64,000 nt of DNA from Pseudomonas sp. UBA6562 (GTDB lineage Bacteria > Pseudomonadota > Gammaproteobacteria > Pseudomonadales > Pseudomonadaceae). Every line of letters begins with the position of its first letter. Position 1 is the first letter of the stretch. Under the pieces are notes generated by a model, which saw only the letters and a list, made by a program, of their open reading frames with translations, searched no databases and had not been told where the DNA came from. The stretch is from the NCBI RefSeq assembly GCF_002434265.1, contig NZ_DJJS01000007.1, positions 179,852 through 243,851 of the forward strand, read 5' to 3'. Below, piece by piece: positions 52,443 through 62,509 of this stretch. The position numbers and the translations under genes were made by a program.

Positions 52443-53060
52443 TCAAGCCGCAGCCAAATGTGCCAGTACCCCCAACGCAAGCGCGACCAGCATCGCCCCC
52501 GATACCCGTTGCAGCGTCGGCAAGGCGCGGTCGAAGCGCCAGCGCACGGCGTCCCGGCCAAACGCCGCCGCCACCAGCAAATCCCACAGCAGCACGATGC
52601 CGAACATCCATCCCGCATACACCAGCTTCCAACCCAGACTGCTGGCGCTGACCATGCTCGCCAGGCTTGCATAGAACAACGCGTTCTTCGGGTTGAGGAT
52701 GGCGCAGACGAAGCCCGCGCCCAGATTGCGCCACCAGCCGCGCCGCGCGCCGGTTGTCGGGTCGGCCGCCAACGGCGATTGCTTGCCGGCATGGCGCAGG
52801 AACAGGCCACCGATGTACAGCAGATAGGCACAGCCGGCCAGTTGCAGGGCGACGAACAACGCGCTGCCCTCACGCAGCAGCGACAGCCCGGCGAAGGCCA
52901 TGCCGATGAACACGCCATTGGCCAGGGCGATCCCCAAGCAGGCGCCGCTGGCGACGCGCCAGCCGGACGTTGCGGCATTGCGCACCACCAGGAAGAAGTC
53001 CGGGCCGGGGGACAGCAGCGCGAGGAAGTGGGCAAGGGCGATGAGTAGGAACTGTTCCAT
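52443..53060 (-). CDS. LysE/RhtB-family exporter
   Basis: The start at 53060 gives 205 residues with about six membrane helices. The signature ALLSPGPDFFLVVRNAA and the later VCAILNPKNALFYASL mark the LysE/RhtB family, which exports amino acids such as threonine or arginine analogues. The ribosome binding site is weak, so an upstream start (53126) is not fully excluded. The AraC-type gene upstream on the same strand is likely its regulator. Confidence 0.88.
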   Translation of the reverse strand: MEQFLLIALAHFLALLSPGPDFFLVVRNAATSGWRVASGACLGIALANGVFIGMAFAGLSLLREGSALFVALQLAGCAYLLYIGGLFLRHAGKQSPLAADPTTGARRGWWRNLGAGFVCAILNPKNALFYASLASMVSASSLGWKLVYAGWMFGIVLLWDLLVAAAFGRDAVRWRFDRALPTLQRVSGAMLVALALGVLAHLAAA

Positions 53061-53316
53061 TGGGGCGGACTCGTGAACGGGTGAGGCCGCAGGGTGGCGC
53101 AGGGCGGGAGGGGTTGTATTGAACAATAGTGCGAGCGGGAGGGCGCAGCCCGACCCGAAGCGGAAGCTAGGAGTCCAGCGGCTCGACCGTGCAAGCCCGC
53201 GCGTCCAGGCAAAGCGCCAACCGACCAGTGTGGAGGACCGCAGGACTTATCGTACTCGTCGGTAATTGCCACGCTGGGCATCGATTCCGCGCAGCCCGAC
53301 GCCCCACCGAAACCGT

Positions 53317-54129
53317 TCAGCGCCCGGCGCGGTATGCCCCCGGCGTAGCTCCGGCATGGGCCTTGAACACCCGCTGGAAGTGGCTCTGGTCGGCAAATCC
53401 CAAACGGTAGGCGACCTCCGCCAGATCGCCGCCCTGGCGCAGCAGCACCCGTGCCCGGTTGATACGCGCGTTCAACAGCCAGGCATGGGGTGTCATTCCA
53501 GTCGCGCGGCGACAGGCGCGGATCAAGGCATAGCGACCCAGCCCGGCCCAGCGCGCCAGATCTTCCAGGTTCAAATGCGCCAATCGCTCGTCGGCCAAGC
53601 CCTGTAAGCCTTCTTCCAGGTTCAGCGCGGCGGCATCTTCGGCGGGTGCCATGGGCAGGGGGGCGAAGGCCTGTTCGTCATGCTCGCCAATGAAACCGAC
53701 CAGAGCGGTTTCCTTCTCCAAGGCACTGGCTTCGGAAAACAACACAGCGGTCAATTGGCAGAACTGCCGGTACAGGGCTGCATCCCGCGTGATCAGCGCC
53801 GCCGTGCCGGCCCCTTGCACGGCGATGCCACGCTCGTGCCGCAGTCGCAGCAGCCACTCGGCGTCCAGATGCAGCATCTGGTAACTCCATGCGCCGCCCG
53901 GCTCGGGATTGCAGGCATGCACCCGCTGCGCCGGCACCAGCACCAGCGTGCCGGCCGTCAGGCGTTGGCTGCCGGGCCCGGCACCGCGAAAATGGCTGAC
54001 CCCGGCATCCACTGCGCCTATCGAGAAGGTCGGGTGGCTGTGCGCTTTGTAGCAGGCGCGGCTATCGCAGGCGCGACGGGCCTCGACGAAGGGCAGGGCA
54101 GGGTCGTGCCAGTGTTGGCTGCTGGGCAT
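53317..54129 (-). CDS. AraC-family transcriptional regulator
   Basis: The 270-residue protein has an N-terminal cupin-like sensing domain (residues 15-90, including HSHPTFSIGAV) and two C-terminal HTH motifs (LNLEDLARWAGLGRYALIRACRRA and LAEVAYRLGFADQSHFQRVFKAHAGATPG). This AraC type next to a LysE-family exporter is a recurrent Pseudomonas pair. It probably activates the exporter in response to the exported compound. The gap to the exporter start is 256 bases. Confidence 0.92.
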   Translation of the reverse strand: MPSSQHWHDPALPFVEARRACDSRACYKAHSHPTFSIGAVDAGVSHFRGAGPGSQRLTAGTLVLVPAQRVHACNPEPGGAWSYQMLHLDAEWLLRLRHERGIAVQGAGTAALITRDAALYRQFCQLTAVLFSEASALEKETALVGFIGEHDEQAFAPLPMAPAEDAAALNLEEGLQGLADERLAHLNLEDLARWAGLGRYALIRACRRATGMTPHAWLLNARINRARVLLRQGGDLAEVAYRLGFADQSHFQRVFKAHAGATPGAYRAGR

Positions 54130-54300
54130 GGGTAGCGCTGGGCGTGTTGAAAGAAGAAAAGTCTACTCCCTGAAGACTGTTCAGGTCACTCACGCGACGC
54201 CATGCCTCGATCGATACAGCCGCTGTTGAGGGGCATCGCGTCGTAGGCGCCGCAGCGCTGGGTATGCGCGCTTTGCAGCGTCACACTCGAGCGCTCTGCT

Positions 54301-54576
54301 TCAATCCCGATAGAACACCTGCACCAAGTGATACCCGAACTTGCTCTTGATCGGCCCATGCACCACCCGCAGCGGCTTCTTGAAGATCACCTGGTCGATG
54401 GCCCCGACCATCTGCCCCGGCCGGATCTCGCCCAGATCGCCTCCTCGCTTGCCCGAAGGGCAGGTCGAGAACTTGCGGGCCAGCACGTCGAAGGCTTCGC
54501 CCTTGTCGATGCGCTGCTTGAGCTGTTCGGCCTCGGCGGCGGTCTTGACCAGGATGTGGCGGGCTTGGGCTTTCAT
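54301..54576 (-). CDS. ppiC: Parvulin-type peptidyl-prolyl isomerase (PpiC)
   Basis: The start at 54576 gives 91 residues, the usual size for cytoplasmic PpiC. Active-site histidines occur in ARHILVK and FGYHLVQV. CPSGKRGGDLGEI is the family loop. The enzyme speeds cis-trans isomerisation of peptidyl-proline bonds. The longer frame from 54687 adds residues with no similarity. Confidence 0.94.
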   Translation of the reverse strand: MKAQARHILVKTAAEAEQLKQRIDKGEAFDVLARKFSTCPSGKRGGDLGEIRPGQMVGAIDQVIFKKPLRVVHGPIKSKFGYHLVQVFYRD

Positions 54577-54771
54577 GGATGTCCTGCGCGGCGTACGGAA
54601 AATGGCGGCCATTATGCCCAATGTGGCCTGGGCGTGCCTGGCCGGCTGTCCCGACGGCCAGCGCCAGGCAAATGAGACATCGCTCACAGCCCGGTTTCGA
54701 CGCGACCTATGGGCTAGTCACTCTGTACTAGCATCAATGCTGTCCGCAGACCTTTGCCAAGGAAGTCGTCG

Positions 54772-55572
54772 ATGCTCGAGCGCCGCGCGTGTTGGTTGGT
54801 GGTTTGGCTGATGGGCTTGGCGTGCGCGCAGGCGCAGGAGCACTGCAGCGAACTCGTCGTGACCGGTAACCCGGAATACCCACCCTATCTATGGCGCGAC
54901 CCGAACGTGCCCGGGCACTTGATCGGCGCCAATGCCGACCTGATGCACTACTTGGGCAGCAAGCTCGGGCTGACCGTACAGGTACGCGATGCGGGACCTT
55001 GGCCGCGGGCCCAGGAAGAGGTGCGGTTGGGCCGTATCGATGGCATCGCCGGTTATTTCCGCACCGACGAGCGCGAGCAGGACGTGGACTTCATCCAGCC
55101 AGCCTTTCTTTCCACACCGAGCATGGTCTGGGTGCGCCGTGACGAGGTTTTCGCCTACCGGCAGTGGTCCGACCTCAAAGGCCACACCGGGGGCACTTTG
55201 GTCGACAACAGCTATGGGCAGGCTTTCGATGAATATGCCCAGGCCAACCTCGACCTGGAGCCCGTCCCCAGCGCCAACCAGGCCTTCGAGAAACTCCTGC
55301 ACAAGCGCAACGACTACCTGATCTACGAACGTTATCCCGGCGCCGCGCTGGCCCGACGTCTGGGGATCGACCAAGCGTTGCGCGTGCTGGAGCCGCCCAT
55401 CTCCAGCGAAGGCCTGTACCTGGCGTTGTCCAAGGCCTCAGCGTGCAACACCCAGGCCTTGCGCGAAAAACTGTCGGCCCTGATGCAAGGGCTGGTGGAT
55501 GGCGAACTGGCCGAGCAGTGGGTCACGCACAACCTCGAACGCTGGAACAGCCAGCCGCCCGCCCAACCCTAA
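54772..55572 (+). CDS. Periplasmic solute-binding protein (bacterial extracellular family 3)
   Basis: ATG 54772 follows AAGGAAG and gives 266 residues. The signal peptide ends near AQAQ (residue 22). The two-lobe binding fold shows VVTGNPEYPPYLW, ANADLMHYLGSKLGL and the hinge-near SDLKGHTGGTLVDNSYG and YLIYERYPG. No permease or ATPase gene is adjacent, so it may be an orphan binding protein or serve as a sensor input. Confidence 0.85.
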   Translation: MLERRACWLVVWLMGLACAQAQEHCSELVVTGNPEYPPYLWRDPNVPGHLIGANADLMHYLGSKLGLTVQVRDAGPWPRAQEEVRLGRIDGIAGYFRTDEREQDVDFIQPAFLSTPSMVWVRRDEVFAYRQWSDLKGHTGGTLVDNSYGQAFDEYAQANLDLEPVPSANQAFEKLLHKRNDYLIYERYPGAALARRLGIDQALRVLEPPISSEGLYLALSKASACNTQALREKLSALMQGLVDGELAEQWVTHNLERWNSQPPAQP

Positions 55573-55575
55573 GGC

Positions 55576-56475
55576 TCACACCGGCAGGCTTTGATAGGGC
55601 TGCTCTTCGCCGGGGCTGCGGGCGAACTGGCGCTTATACTCACGGCTGAACTGCGATGTGCTCTGGTAGCCCACCCGGTGCGCCGCCTGGGCCACGCCGA
55701 CGCCTTCGCCCAGCAGCATCTGCTGCGCCTTGAGCAGGCGCAGGCGCTTGAGGTACTGCATCGGCGCCAGCTCCGTGCAGCGTTTGAAGTGTTCGTGGAA
55801 GGTCGACACGCTCATGTTGGCGCGCTCGGCCAGGGCTTCGACGCCGAGCGGTTCTGGGTAGTGCTCGCGCAAAAAGCTCAACGCCGCGCCGATCCTGGCG
55901 AAATGCCCCTGTTGCTCCACCAGCGCGCGCAGCACGCCCGCCTGGGGGCCGCGCAGGGCGGTGTAGAGCACTTCGCGCACCCGGCCCGGGCCAAGCACCT
56001 GGGCGTCCAACGGGTCTTGCAGGCAGGTCAGCAGCCGTTCGACGCTGGCGCGCATCGGCGCGTCCAGGGCCGCCGAGGTCATCGACTGCGGCGTCTGCGC
56101 CTGCACGCGATCGCTAGGCGGCAGTTGCTGCACCAGTTCGGCCAGCACGTTGCGGTCGATGTCCACGGCCACGCCCAACAGCGGCGCATCGGGGGTGGCG
56201 AAGGTCTCGCACATGAACGGAACCGACAGCGCCTGCACCAGGTAATGCCCGGCACCGTACTCCAAGGTGCGCGGCCCCAGGCGCGCCAGCTTGCTGCCCT
56301 GGGCGAGGATCATCAGGCTCGGCTCGTAGATCTGCGGACTGCTGGCCACGTAGTGGTCCCAACTCAGTACCTGCACCTGCGGCAGGTGCGTGGGCACGAA
56401 GCCGGGCCGTGTGGTGAGGGCGCCGATCAGTTCGCACAGCCGCGCGTTGGCATCGACATGACGGGTAAGCTGCAT
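55576..56475 (-). CDS. AraC-family regulator with AraC_N domain, divergent from an alcohol dehydrogenase
   Basis: The start is placed at 56475 (299 residues); 56511 is also possible. The N-terminal AraC_N domain (LPQVQVLSWDHYVASSP, PSLMILAQGSK, YLVQALSVPF) and two HTH motifs (VEALAERANMSVSTFHEHFKR, VAQAAHRVGYQSTSQFSREYKR) are clear. Proteins of this type, such as YqhC of E. coli, sense reactive aldehydes and activate neighbouring alcohol dehydrogenase genes. The divergent dehydrogenase at 56685 fits that model. Confidence 0.9.
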   Translation of the reverse strand: MQLTRHVDANARLCELIGALTTRPGFVPTHLPQVQVLSWDHYVASSPQIYEPSLMILAQGSKLARLGPRTLEYGAGHYLVQALSVPFMCETFATPDAPLLGVAVDIDRNVLAELVQQLPPSDRVQAQTPQSMTSAALDAPMRASVERLLTCLQDPLDAQVLGPGRVREVLYTALRGPQAGVLRALVEQQGHFARIGAALSFLREHYPEPLGVEALAERANMSVSTFHEHFKRCTELAPMQYLKRLRLLKAQQMLLGEGVGVAQAAHRVGYQSTSQFSREYKRQFARSPGEEQPYQSLPV

Positions 56476-56684
56476 GGAAAACCCAGGTAGAGAATCAGAC
56501 AGGCGGATCATCGCAGATTGAACCTATTGCGCCAGTGGCAGAAGAAAATTTTCGGAGAATCAGGCAAGCCTCCCGGAGAATCTGCAATGGGCTGCCGTGG
56601 TCCGAATGGGCACAATGCTTCACCTGAAATGATTTACTTCGTTTGTAACGATTTCCGTCTGCCACTTTGTCCGCGAGGTCCAGC

Positions 56685-57737
56685 ATGTACACCGCCATCG
56701 GTTACGCCGCCCAAACCCCCACCAGCCCTCTGGCGCCCATGAAGTTCGAGCGCCGCAGCCCACGCCCGGACGATGTCGCCCTCGACATCCTCTACTGCGG
56801 CGTGTGCCACTCCGACATCCACCAGGCTCGCAACGAGTGGGGCATCGCCGTCTACCCGCTGATGCCCGGCCACGAGATCATCGGCCGCGTGACCGCAGTC
56901 GGTAGCGACGTCACTGCCTACCAGGTCGGCGACATGGTAGGCGTCGGCTGCATGGTCGATTCCTGCCGTAGCTGCAAGGCCTGCCAGGCGGACCTCGAGC
57001 AGTACTGCGAGCAAGGCCCGACCATGACCTACGCCACCCCCGACCGGGTCGACGGCAGCAACACCATGGGCGGCTACTCCAGCAGCATCGTGGTCAGCGA
57101 GCACTTCGTGGTGCGCATTCCCGAAGGCCTGGACCCGGCCGCTGCGGCGCCGATCCTGTGCGCCGGCATCACCACCTACTCGCCGCTCAAGCACCACGGC
57201 GTGGGCCCTGGGCACAAGGTCGGCATCCTCGGCATGGGCGGCCTGGGCCACATGGGCATCAAGCTGGCCAAGGCCCTGGGCGCCGAAGTGACGCTGTTCA
57301 CCCGTTCCCAGGCCAAAGCCGACGAAGCCCGTCGCCAGGGCGCCGACCATGTGATCGTGTCCACCGACGACGCGCAGATGCGCGCCGCCGCCGGCCGCTT
57401 CGACTTCCTGCTCGACACCATCCCGGTCCAGCACGACCTCAACCCCTACCTGGAAACCCTGACCTTCGACGGCGTGCACATCCTGGTCGGCCTGATCGAA
57501 CCGATCGAGCCACCGGTACATGCCGCCAACCTGGTGCTCAAGCGTCGGGTGATCGCCGGTTCCTTGATCGGCGGCATCGCCGAAACCCAGGAAGTGCTGG
57601 ACTTCTGCGCGAAGCACAACGTCAGCTGCGACATCGAGATGCTCGACATCCGCAACATCAATCAAGCCTACGAACGCATGATCGCGGGCGACGTGAAGTA
57701 TCGCTTCGTGATCGACATGGCTACCTTGAAAGCCTGA
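56685..57737 (+). CDS. Zinc-dependent NADP alcohol/aldehyde dehydrogenase (YahK-like)
   Basis: ATG 56685 gives 350 residues. The catalytic zinc motif GVCHSDIHQ and GHEIIGRV and the structural zinc motif CxxCxxCx7C (CRSCKACQADLEQYC) are present. The nucleotide fold GMGGLGHMGIKLAKALGAEV is intact. This is the cinnamyl-alcohol-dehydrogenase-like class (YahK/AdhC type), which reduces a wide range of aldehydes. It is divergent from an AraC_N regulator. Confidence 0.93.
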   Translation: MYTAIGYAAQTPTSPLAPMKFERRSPRPDDVALDILYCGVCHSDIHQARNEWGIAVYPLMPGHEIIGRVTAVGSDVTAYQVGDMVGVGCMVDSCRSCKACQADLEQYCEQGPTMTYATPDRVDGSNTMGGYSSSIVVSEHFVVRIPEGLDPAAAAPILCAGITTYSPLKHHGVGPGHKVGILGMGGLGHMGIKLAKALGAEVTLFTRSQAKADEARRQGADHVIVSTDDAQMRAAAGRFDFLLDTIPVQHDLNPYLETLTFDGVHILVGLIEPIEPPVHAANLVLKRRVIAGSLIGGIAETQEVLDFCAKHNVSCDIEMLDIRNINQAYERMIAGDVKYRFVIDMATLKA

Positions 57738-57750
57738 TCGCGCAGGCATG

Positions 57751-57789
57751 AAAAAGCCCGGGGCCATTACGGTGGCACCGGGCTTTTTT
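57751..57789. terminator. Bidirectional terminator between convergent genes
   Basis: AAAAAGCCCGG pairs with CCGGGCTTTTTT around an inner GCCA/TGGC hairpin. The A-run on one side and T-run on the other let it act on both strands, matching the convergent neighbours. Confidence 0.92.
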
Positions 57790-57802
57790 CGTTTTGCCCG
57801 AC

Positions 57803-58120
57803 TCAGTTGGCGGCGAGCGGATCGTCCTGCGACAGAATGGCCTGGGCCAGTTCTTCGTCACCGATCTGCAGGCCCGGGTTGGCCTGGCGCACTTGCTGCA
57901 GGGCCGACTCGACGTAGGCACCACGGATCGCGCCACCGCTGGCGACGAAGGCCGACAGGTCGTCACGGGCTGGCAGGATGCGCTTGTCGTCTTTGAAGGT
58001 GGAGTAGAGCGACGCGGATACACCGGCCGAGGTGGCGACATCACGGCCATCGACACGGGCAAAGGCTGCGCCGGCAGGCAACAGGAGCATGAGAGCAGGA
58101 ACGAGAATGAGCTGACGCAT
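57803..58120 (-). CDS. DUF2388-type secreted small protein
   Basis: The start at 58120 follows GGAGG and gives 105 residues with a signal peptide cleaved near AFA (residue 21). The mature part (ATSAGVSASLYSTFKDDK, then VASGGAIRGAYVESALQQVRQ) matches the Pseudomonas DUF2388 family of periplasmic proteins of unknown role. The ending DEELAQAILSQDDPLAAN is family-like. Confidence 0.85.
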   Translation of the reverse strand: MRQLILVPALMLLLPAGAAFARVDGRDVATSAGVSASLYSTFKDDKRILPARDDLSAFVASGGAIRGAYVESALQQVRQANPGLQIGDEELAQAILSQDDPLAAN

Positions 58121-58262
58121 GGCGAAACCTCCGGAAGGAATAGGGGTGCCGAGAATGGACACGCCTTTTTGAGCCCCGAACGGGGGGTGAGTTCAACCGC
58201 CGTTGCCGTCCCAGGGTTGGCGTGCTAGAACCCCACCTGCCATTTGCCAGCGCGATGCCCCC

Positions 58263-59144
58263 ATGCCTGCCATCACCCAAGCCAATAGAGCCTTGTTCGA
58301 TCTCGACTTGCTGCGCGCTGTAGTGGTAGTCGCCGACTGCGGCAGCTTCACCACCGCCGCCGCGCGCCTGCATTCCACCCAATCGACCATCAGCCAGAAA
58401 GTCCGCCGCCTGGAAGACATGGTCGGCCACCGCTTGCTGGTGCGCGGCAACCGCGACGTGCTGCCCACCGACGCCGGGCAGACCTTGCTCGGTTACGCCC
58501 GGCACATGCTCGCGCTCAACGACCAGATGCTCGAAGCCCTGGCCGGCGCGCGGGTCGGGGTGACCGTGCGCCTGGGTGTGCCGGAAGACTTCGTCGGCGG
58601 CCCCACGACCACCGCCCTGGCGGCGTTCGCCCGGCAGCATGCGCAGGTCAAGCTCGAAGTCACCAGCGGCCTGTGCCGCGACCTCAGCCAGGCCTACGAC
58701 AACGGCGAGCTCGACCTGGTCCTGCTCAAGCAGCGGCGCAACGCCCGCGACAGCGTGGCGCGCTGGCCCGAGCGCCTGCAATGGGTCGACAGCGCCCACG
58801 CACCGGCCTTCGGCCTCGATCCTGTGCCCCTGGTGACCTTTCCGCCGCGCGGGTTGTACCGCGACGACATGATCAACGCGCTGGAAGCCATGGGCCGTGC
58901 GTGGCGCATCAGCTTCACCAGTTCCAGCCTCAGCGGCTTGCAGGCGGCGGTAGCCGACGGCATGGGCATCAGCCTGCTGCCGCCGCGCGCGGCGACAACC
59001 ATGCACCGCGTGCTGGGCGCCGGGGAAGGGCTGCCCGAGGTGGACAGCTATGAGATCGTCCTGGTCCATCGTCCTACCGCCGACGTCATGGTCAAGGCCC
59101 TGGCCGAGGTGCTCGGCGATCTGCTGCACGGCGCCGCCGGCTGA
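58263..59144 (+). CDS. LysR-family transcriptional regulator
   Basis: The 293-residue protein has the N-terminal winged HTH (FDLDLLRAVVVVADCGSFTTAAARLHSTQSTISQKVRRLE) and a periplasmic-binding-like effector domain starting near residue 95 (VRLGVPEDFVGG). It does not sit back-to-back with its downstream neighbour: the ABC operon starts 229 bases later in the same direction. It is divergent from the DUF2388 gene at 58120, so targets on either side are possible. (Motif quoted in two parts: FDLDLLRAVVVVADCGSF and TTAAARLHSTQSTISQKV.). Confidence 0.92.
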   Translation: MPAITQANRALFDLDLLRAVVVVADCGSFTTAAARLHSTQSTISQKVRRLEDMVGHRLLVRGNRDVLPTDAGQTLLGYARHMLALNDQMLEALAGARVGVTVRLGVPEDFVGGPTTTALAAFARQHAQVKLEVTSGLCRDLSQAYDNGELDLVLLKQRRNARDSVARWPERLQWVDSAHAPAFGLDPVPLVTFPPRGLYRDDMINALEAMGRAWRISFTSSSLSGLQAAVADGMGISLLPPRAATTMHRVLGAGEGLPEVDSYEIVLVHRPTADVMVKALAEVLGDLLHGAAG

Positions 59145-59277
59145 TCCCGACCGCACCCCTCGGCCTGCGCAGAGTCCATCTGGAAGGTGCCTACGGCCAG
59201 CGCCCCGAATCGGCCTCGCGGGTCTGCACAAAAGGCGTGATCGGCAATGCCGTTCGTTGAACCGAAGGTCAATGACC

Positions 59278-59307
59278 GGGGCCGCTTTGCAGCCCATCGC
59301 GGCCCAG
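59278..59307. repeat. Pseudomonas-type palindromic repeat copy
   Basis: GGGGCCGCTTTGCAGCCCAT followed by CGCGGCCC resembles the GGGCCGCTTTGCGGCCCA copy near 52377 and other intergenic palindromes of the P. putida group. It lies in the leader of the ABC transporter operon. Confidence 0.6.
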
Positions 59308-59372
59308 CGCTGCGCAATTGTCATCGGGCGAGCCGACCGCTCGCCTCGCCCGTTCACTCCCAAGGACGCCCC

Positions 59373-60041
59373 ATGCTGCTCATCGAAAAGCTGCACAAAA
59401 CCTATCCCACGGCGCAGGGCCCGTTGCCGGTGCTGCAAGGCGTCGATCTGCACCTCGACGCCCACAGCAGCCTGGCCTTGATGGGCGAATCGGGGAGCGG
59501 CAAGAGCACCTTGCTGCACCTGATCGCTGGCCTGGACCGGGCCGACAGCGGGCGCATCCTCATCCACGGCCAAGCCCTCGATGCGCGCAGCGAGGCGGGG
59601 CTTGCGCAGTGGCGGCGCGAATCCATCGGCCTGGTGTTCCAGCAGTACAACCTCATCCCCAGCCTGGACGTGGCCAGCAACCTCAGCTTCCAGGCGCGCC
59701 TGGCCGAACGTCACGACCCCACCTGGGCCACCTATCTGGCCGAACGCCTGGGCTTGAATATGCTGTTGCGGCGCTACCCCGAGCAGCTCTCGGGCGGGCA
59801 GCAGCAGCGCGTGGCCATCGCCCGCGCGCTGGCTGGGCGCCCGGCGCTGTTGTTGGCCGACGAACCCACCGGCAGCCTCGACGAAGGCAGCAGCGAAGAA
59901 GTGCTGGCGCTGATGCTGCAATTGATCGAGGAGGCTGGCAGCAGCGTGCTGATGGTCACCCACAGCGAACGTCTGGCCGAGCGCTTGCAACTGCGTTGCC
60001 GCTTGCAGGCCGGACGGGTACTGCCCGAGCCGTGCCGATGA
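59373..60041 (+). CDS. ABC transporter ATP-binding protein (LolD/MacB-like)
   Basis: ATG 59373 follows AAGGACG and gives 222 residues. Walker A is GESGSGKST, the signature is LSGGQQQRV and Walker B is LLADEPT. This belongs to the LolD/MacB/FtsE-like class that pairs with FtsX-type permeases. The next gene (ATGA overlap) is such a permease. Together with the lipoprotein at 62499 it forms a three-gene operon. Confidence 0.93.
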   Translation: MLLIEKLHKTYPTAQGPLPVLQGVDLHLDAHSSLALMGESGSGKSTLLHLIAGLDRADSGRILIHGQALDARSEAGLAQWRRESIGLVFQQYNLIPSLDVASNLSFQARLAERHDPTWATYLAERLGLNMLLRRYPEQLSGGQQQRVAIARALAGRPALLLADEPTGSLDEGSSEEVLALMLQLIEEAGSSVLMVTHSERLAERLQLRCRLQAGRVLPEPCR

Positions 60042-62509
60042 ACGCCTTGCGCATCGCCCTGCACACGCTGCTCAGCCATTGGCGCCGGCACCGCCTGCAA
60101 GGGGTGAGCATTTTTCTCGGCCTGTGCCTGGCCACTACCTTGTGGACCGGCGTGCAGGCGCTCAACAGCCAGGCGCGCAGCGACTACGCGCGGGCCAGCG
60201 CGGTGCTGCGCACGGCCAGCCAGGTGCAACTGCTGGGGCGTACCCACGAGCATTTCGACCAGAGCCTGTACGTGCGCCTGCGCCTGCTCGGCTGGCCGGT
60301 CAGTCCGGTGCTGGAAGGGCGCGTCGCCCTGGCCGGCGACGCGCAACTGAGCGTACGCCTGATCGGCATCGAGCCTCTGAGCCTGCCCAGCGGCTTCAGC
60401 GTGGCCGGCACCCGCGCCGAAGGCTTCGACCTGCCGGCCTTCATCGGTGCTGACGGGCAGACCTGGATCGGCCCGGACACCTTGCGCCGACTGGGACTGC
60501 GCGAAGGCGACAGCGCCAGCACCGCCGAGGGCATCCGCTTGCCGCCCCTGCACGTGCAGGCGGGCCTGGCGCCGGGCGTGGTCATCGTCGACATCGGCCA
60601 GGCGCAGCGCGTCTTGCAGGCGCCGGGGCAGGTGTCGCGGTTGTTGTTGGACGGTGCTGCACGGCCTTTGCCGAGCGAGTTCGACGCGCAACTTCGCGTG
60701 GCGCCCGCCGAGGACGACGGCGACTTGCAGCGGCTGACCGAAAGCTTCCACCTGAACCTCACGGCGCTGGGCCTGCTGGCGTTCGTGGTGGGCCTGTTCA
60801 TCGCCCATGCGGCCATCGGCCTGGCCTTGGAACAGCGTCGCGGCCTGATCCGCACCTTGCGCGCCTGCGGCGTCAACCTGCGCACGGTACTGGCCGCGCT
60901 GGCGCTCGAACTCGGCCTGTTCGCCGTGCTCGGCGGGCTGGCCGGTGTGGCGGGCGGCTACCTGTTGGCGGCCGCCTTGCTGCCTGACGTAGCCGCTAGC
61001 ATGCGCGGCCTGTACGGCGCGCAAGTGGCCGGGCAATTGAGCCTGTCGCCGGCCTGGTGGGCCAGTGGTCTGCTGGTCAGCGTGGCCGGCGCCTTGCTGG
61101 CCGGCATCAGCGCGGTCTGGCGTGCCGCCCGACTGCCGCTGCTGGCCTTGGCCCAGGCGCAAGCCTGGCGCCGGGCCCAGGGGCCATGGCTGCGTCGCCA
61201 GGCCTTGGCCTCGCTAGGACTGGCACTGGTCGCCGTCGGTTGCTGGGCCTGGGGGCAGGGGCTGCCCAGCGCTTTCACGTTGATGGCCTGCCTGATGCTG
61301 TCGGCGGCGCTGCTGTTGCCGCTGCTGCTCGATCTTCTGTTGGCGGGGCTGGCGCGCTTGTGCCGACGGCCGCTGGCGCAGTGGTTCGTCGCCGACAGCC
61401 GGCAGCAGTTGCCCGCGCTGAGCCTGGCGCTGATGGCGTTGCTGCTGGCCCTGGCCGCCAGCGTCGGCGTGGGCAGCATGACCGAAGGCTTTCGCCGCAC
61501 CTTCACCGGGTGGCTCGATCAGCGCCTGTCCGCCGACCTGTACCTGACGCCGCGCGACAGCGAGCAGGCCGAGGCCATCGACCGCTGGCTGGCCGAGCAG
61601 CCCGGCGTGACCGCGCGCCTGCCCACCTGGCGCACCGAACTGCGCTTGCAACAGTGGCCGGCGCAGGTGCAGGGAATCGTCGATGCACCCTGGTACAGCC
61701 GGCATTGGCCGCTTCTGGCGCAACGGGACGATGCTTGGACGCAGTTGGCCGCCGGCACTGGGCTGATGCTCAGCGAGCAATTGGCGCGCCGTCTGCGCGT
61801 GGAGCTGGGCGACAGCGTCGAGCTGCCCGTCGCGAACGGCGCCGCCCCACGACCGCTGACCGTGGTCGGGCTGTACGCCGACTACGGCAACCCAAAAGGC
61901 CATGTGCTGGTCGGCGCGCCCTGGCTGCGCGCCCATGTGCCGCAAGCCAGCCTCAGCGGCATCGCCGTGGCCGTGGCGCCTGGGCAGCTGACCCCGTTGC
62001 AGCAACAGCTGCAACAGCGCTTCGAGCTGGGGCCGAGCCGTCTGGTGCAGCAGGCTACTTTGAAGGCGTGGTCGACTGAGGTGTTCAGCCGTACCTTCGC
62101 CGCCACCGCGGCGCTCAATACCCTGACCCTCGGCGTGGCTGGCCTGGCTTTGTTCATCAGCCTGCTGACCCTCGGTCAGAGCCGCCTCGGGCAATTGGCG
62201 CCGCTATGGGCATTGGGGGTAGGGCGCTTGCGTCTGATCGGCCTGTCCCTTGGGCAAACGCTGCTGCTGGCCAGCCTCACCGTACTCCTGGCCATGCCCT
62301 TGGGGCTGTTGCTGGCCTGGTGTCTGGTGGCAGTGGTCAACGTGCAGGCCTTCGGCTGGCGCCTGCCGTTGATGATCTTCCCCGGGCAACTGCTGCAACT
62401 GGCAGGCCTTGGCCTGTTTACCAGCCTGGCGGCCAGCGCCTGGCCGCTCTGGCAACTGGCGCGTCGCCAGCCGGCCGACCTGTTGAGGACCTTCACCCAT
62501 GAAGCGTGA
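60038..62509 (+). CDS. FtsX/MacB-type ABC permease with two FtsX domains
   Basis: The 823-residue permease has TM1 near the N-terminus (residues 23-41), a large periplasmic domain, and three membrane helices around residues 240-350. Further helices lie around 390-420 and 460-485, with a second periplasmic domain and three C-terminal helices (about 680-810). The duplicated FtsX arrangement resembles the AttFG/YbbP-type transporters. These extract or export lipids or peptides through mechanical coupling rather than substrate channels. The stop overlaps the following lipoprotein gene by eleven bases. Confidence 0.88.
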   Translation: MNALRIALHTLLSHWRRHRLQGVSIFLGLCLATTLWTGVQALNSQARSDYARASAVLRTASQVQLLGRTHEHFDQSLYVRLRLLGWPVSPVLEGRVALAGDAQLSVRLIGIEPLSLPSGFSVAGTRAEGFDLPAFIGADGQTWIGPDTLRRLGLREGDSASTAEGIRLPPLHVQAGLAPGVVIVDIGQAQRVLQAPGQVSRLLLDGAARPLPSEFDAQLRVAPAEDDGDLQRLTESFHLNLTALGLLAFVVGLFIAHAAIGLALEQRRGLIRTLRACGVNLRTVLAALALELGLFAVLGGLAGVAGGYLLAAALLPDVAASMRGLYGAQVAGQLSLSPAWWASGLLVSVAGALLAGISAVWRAARLPLLALAQAQAWRRAQGPWLRRQALASLGLALVAVGCWAWGQGLPSAFTLMACLMLSAALLLPLLLDLLLAGLARLCRRPLAQWFVADSRQQLPALSLALMALLLALAASVGVGSMTEGFRRTFTGWLDQRLSADLYLTPRDSEQAEAIDRWLAEQPGVTARLPTWRTELRLQQWPAQVQGIVDAPWYSRHWPLLAQRDDAWTQLAAGTGLMLSEQLARRLRVELGDSVELPVANGAAPRPLTVVGLYADYGNPKGHVLVGAPWLRAHVPQASLSGIAVAVAPGQLTPLQQQLQQRFELGPSRLVQQATLKAWSTEVFSRTFAATAALNTLTLGVAGLALFISLLTLGQSRLGQLAPLWALGVGRLRLIGLSLGQTLLLASLTVLLAMPLGLLLAWCLVAVVNVQAFGWRLPLMIFPGQLLQLAGLGLFTSLAASAWPLWQLARRQPADLLRTFTHEA

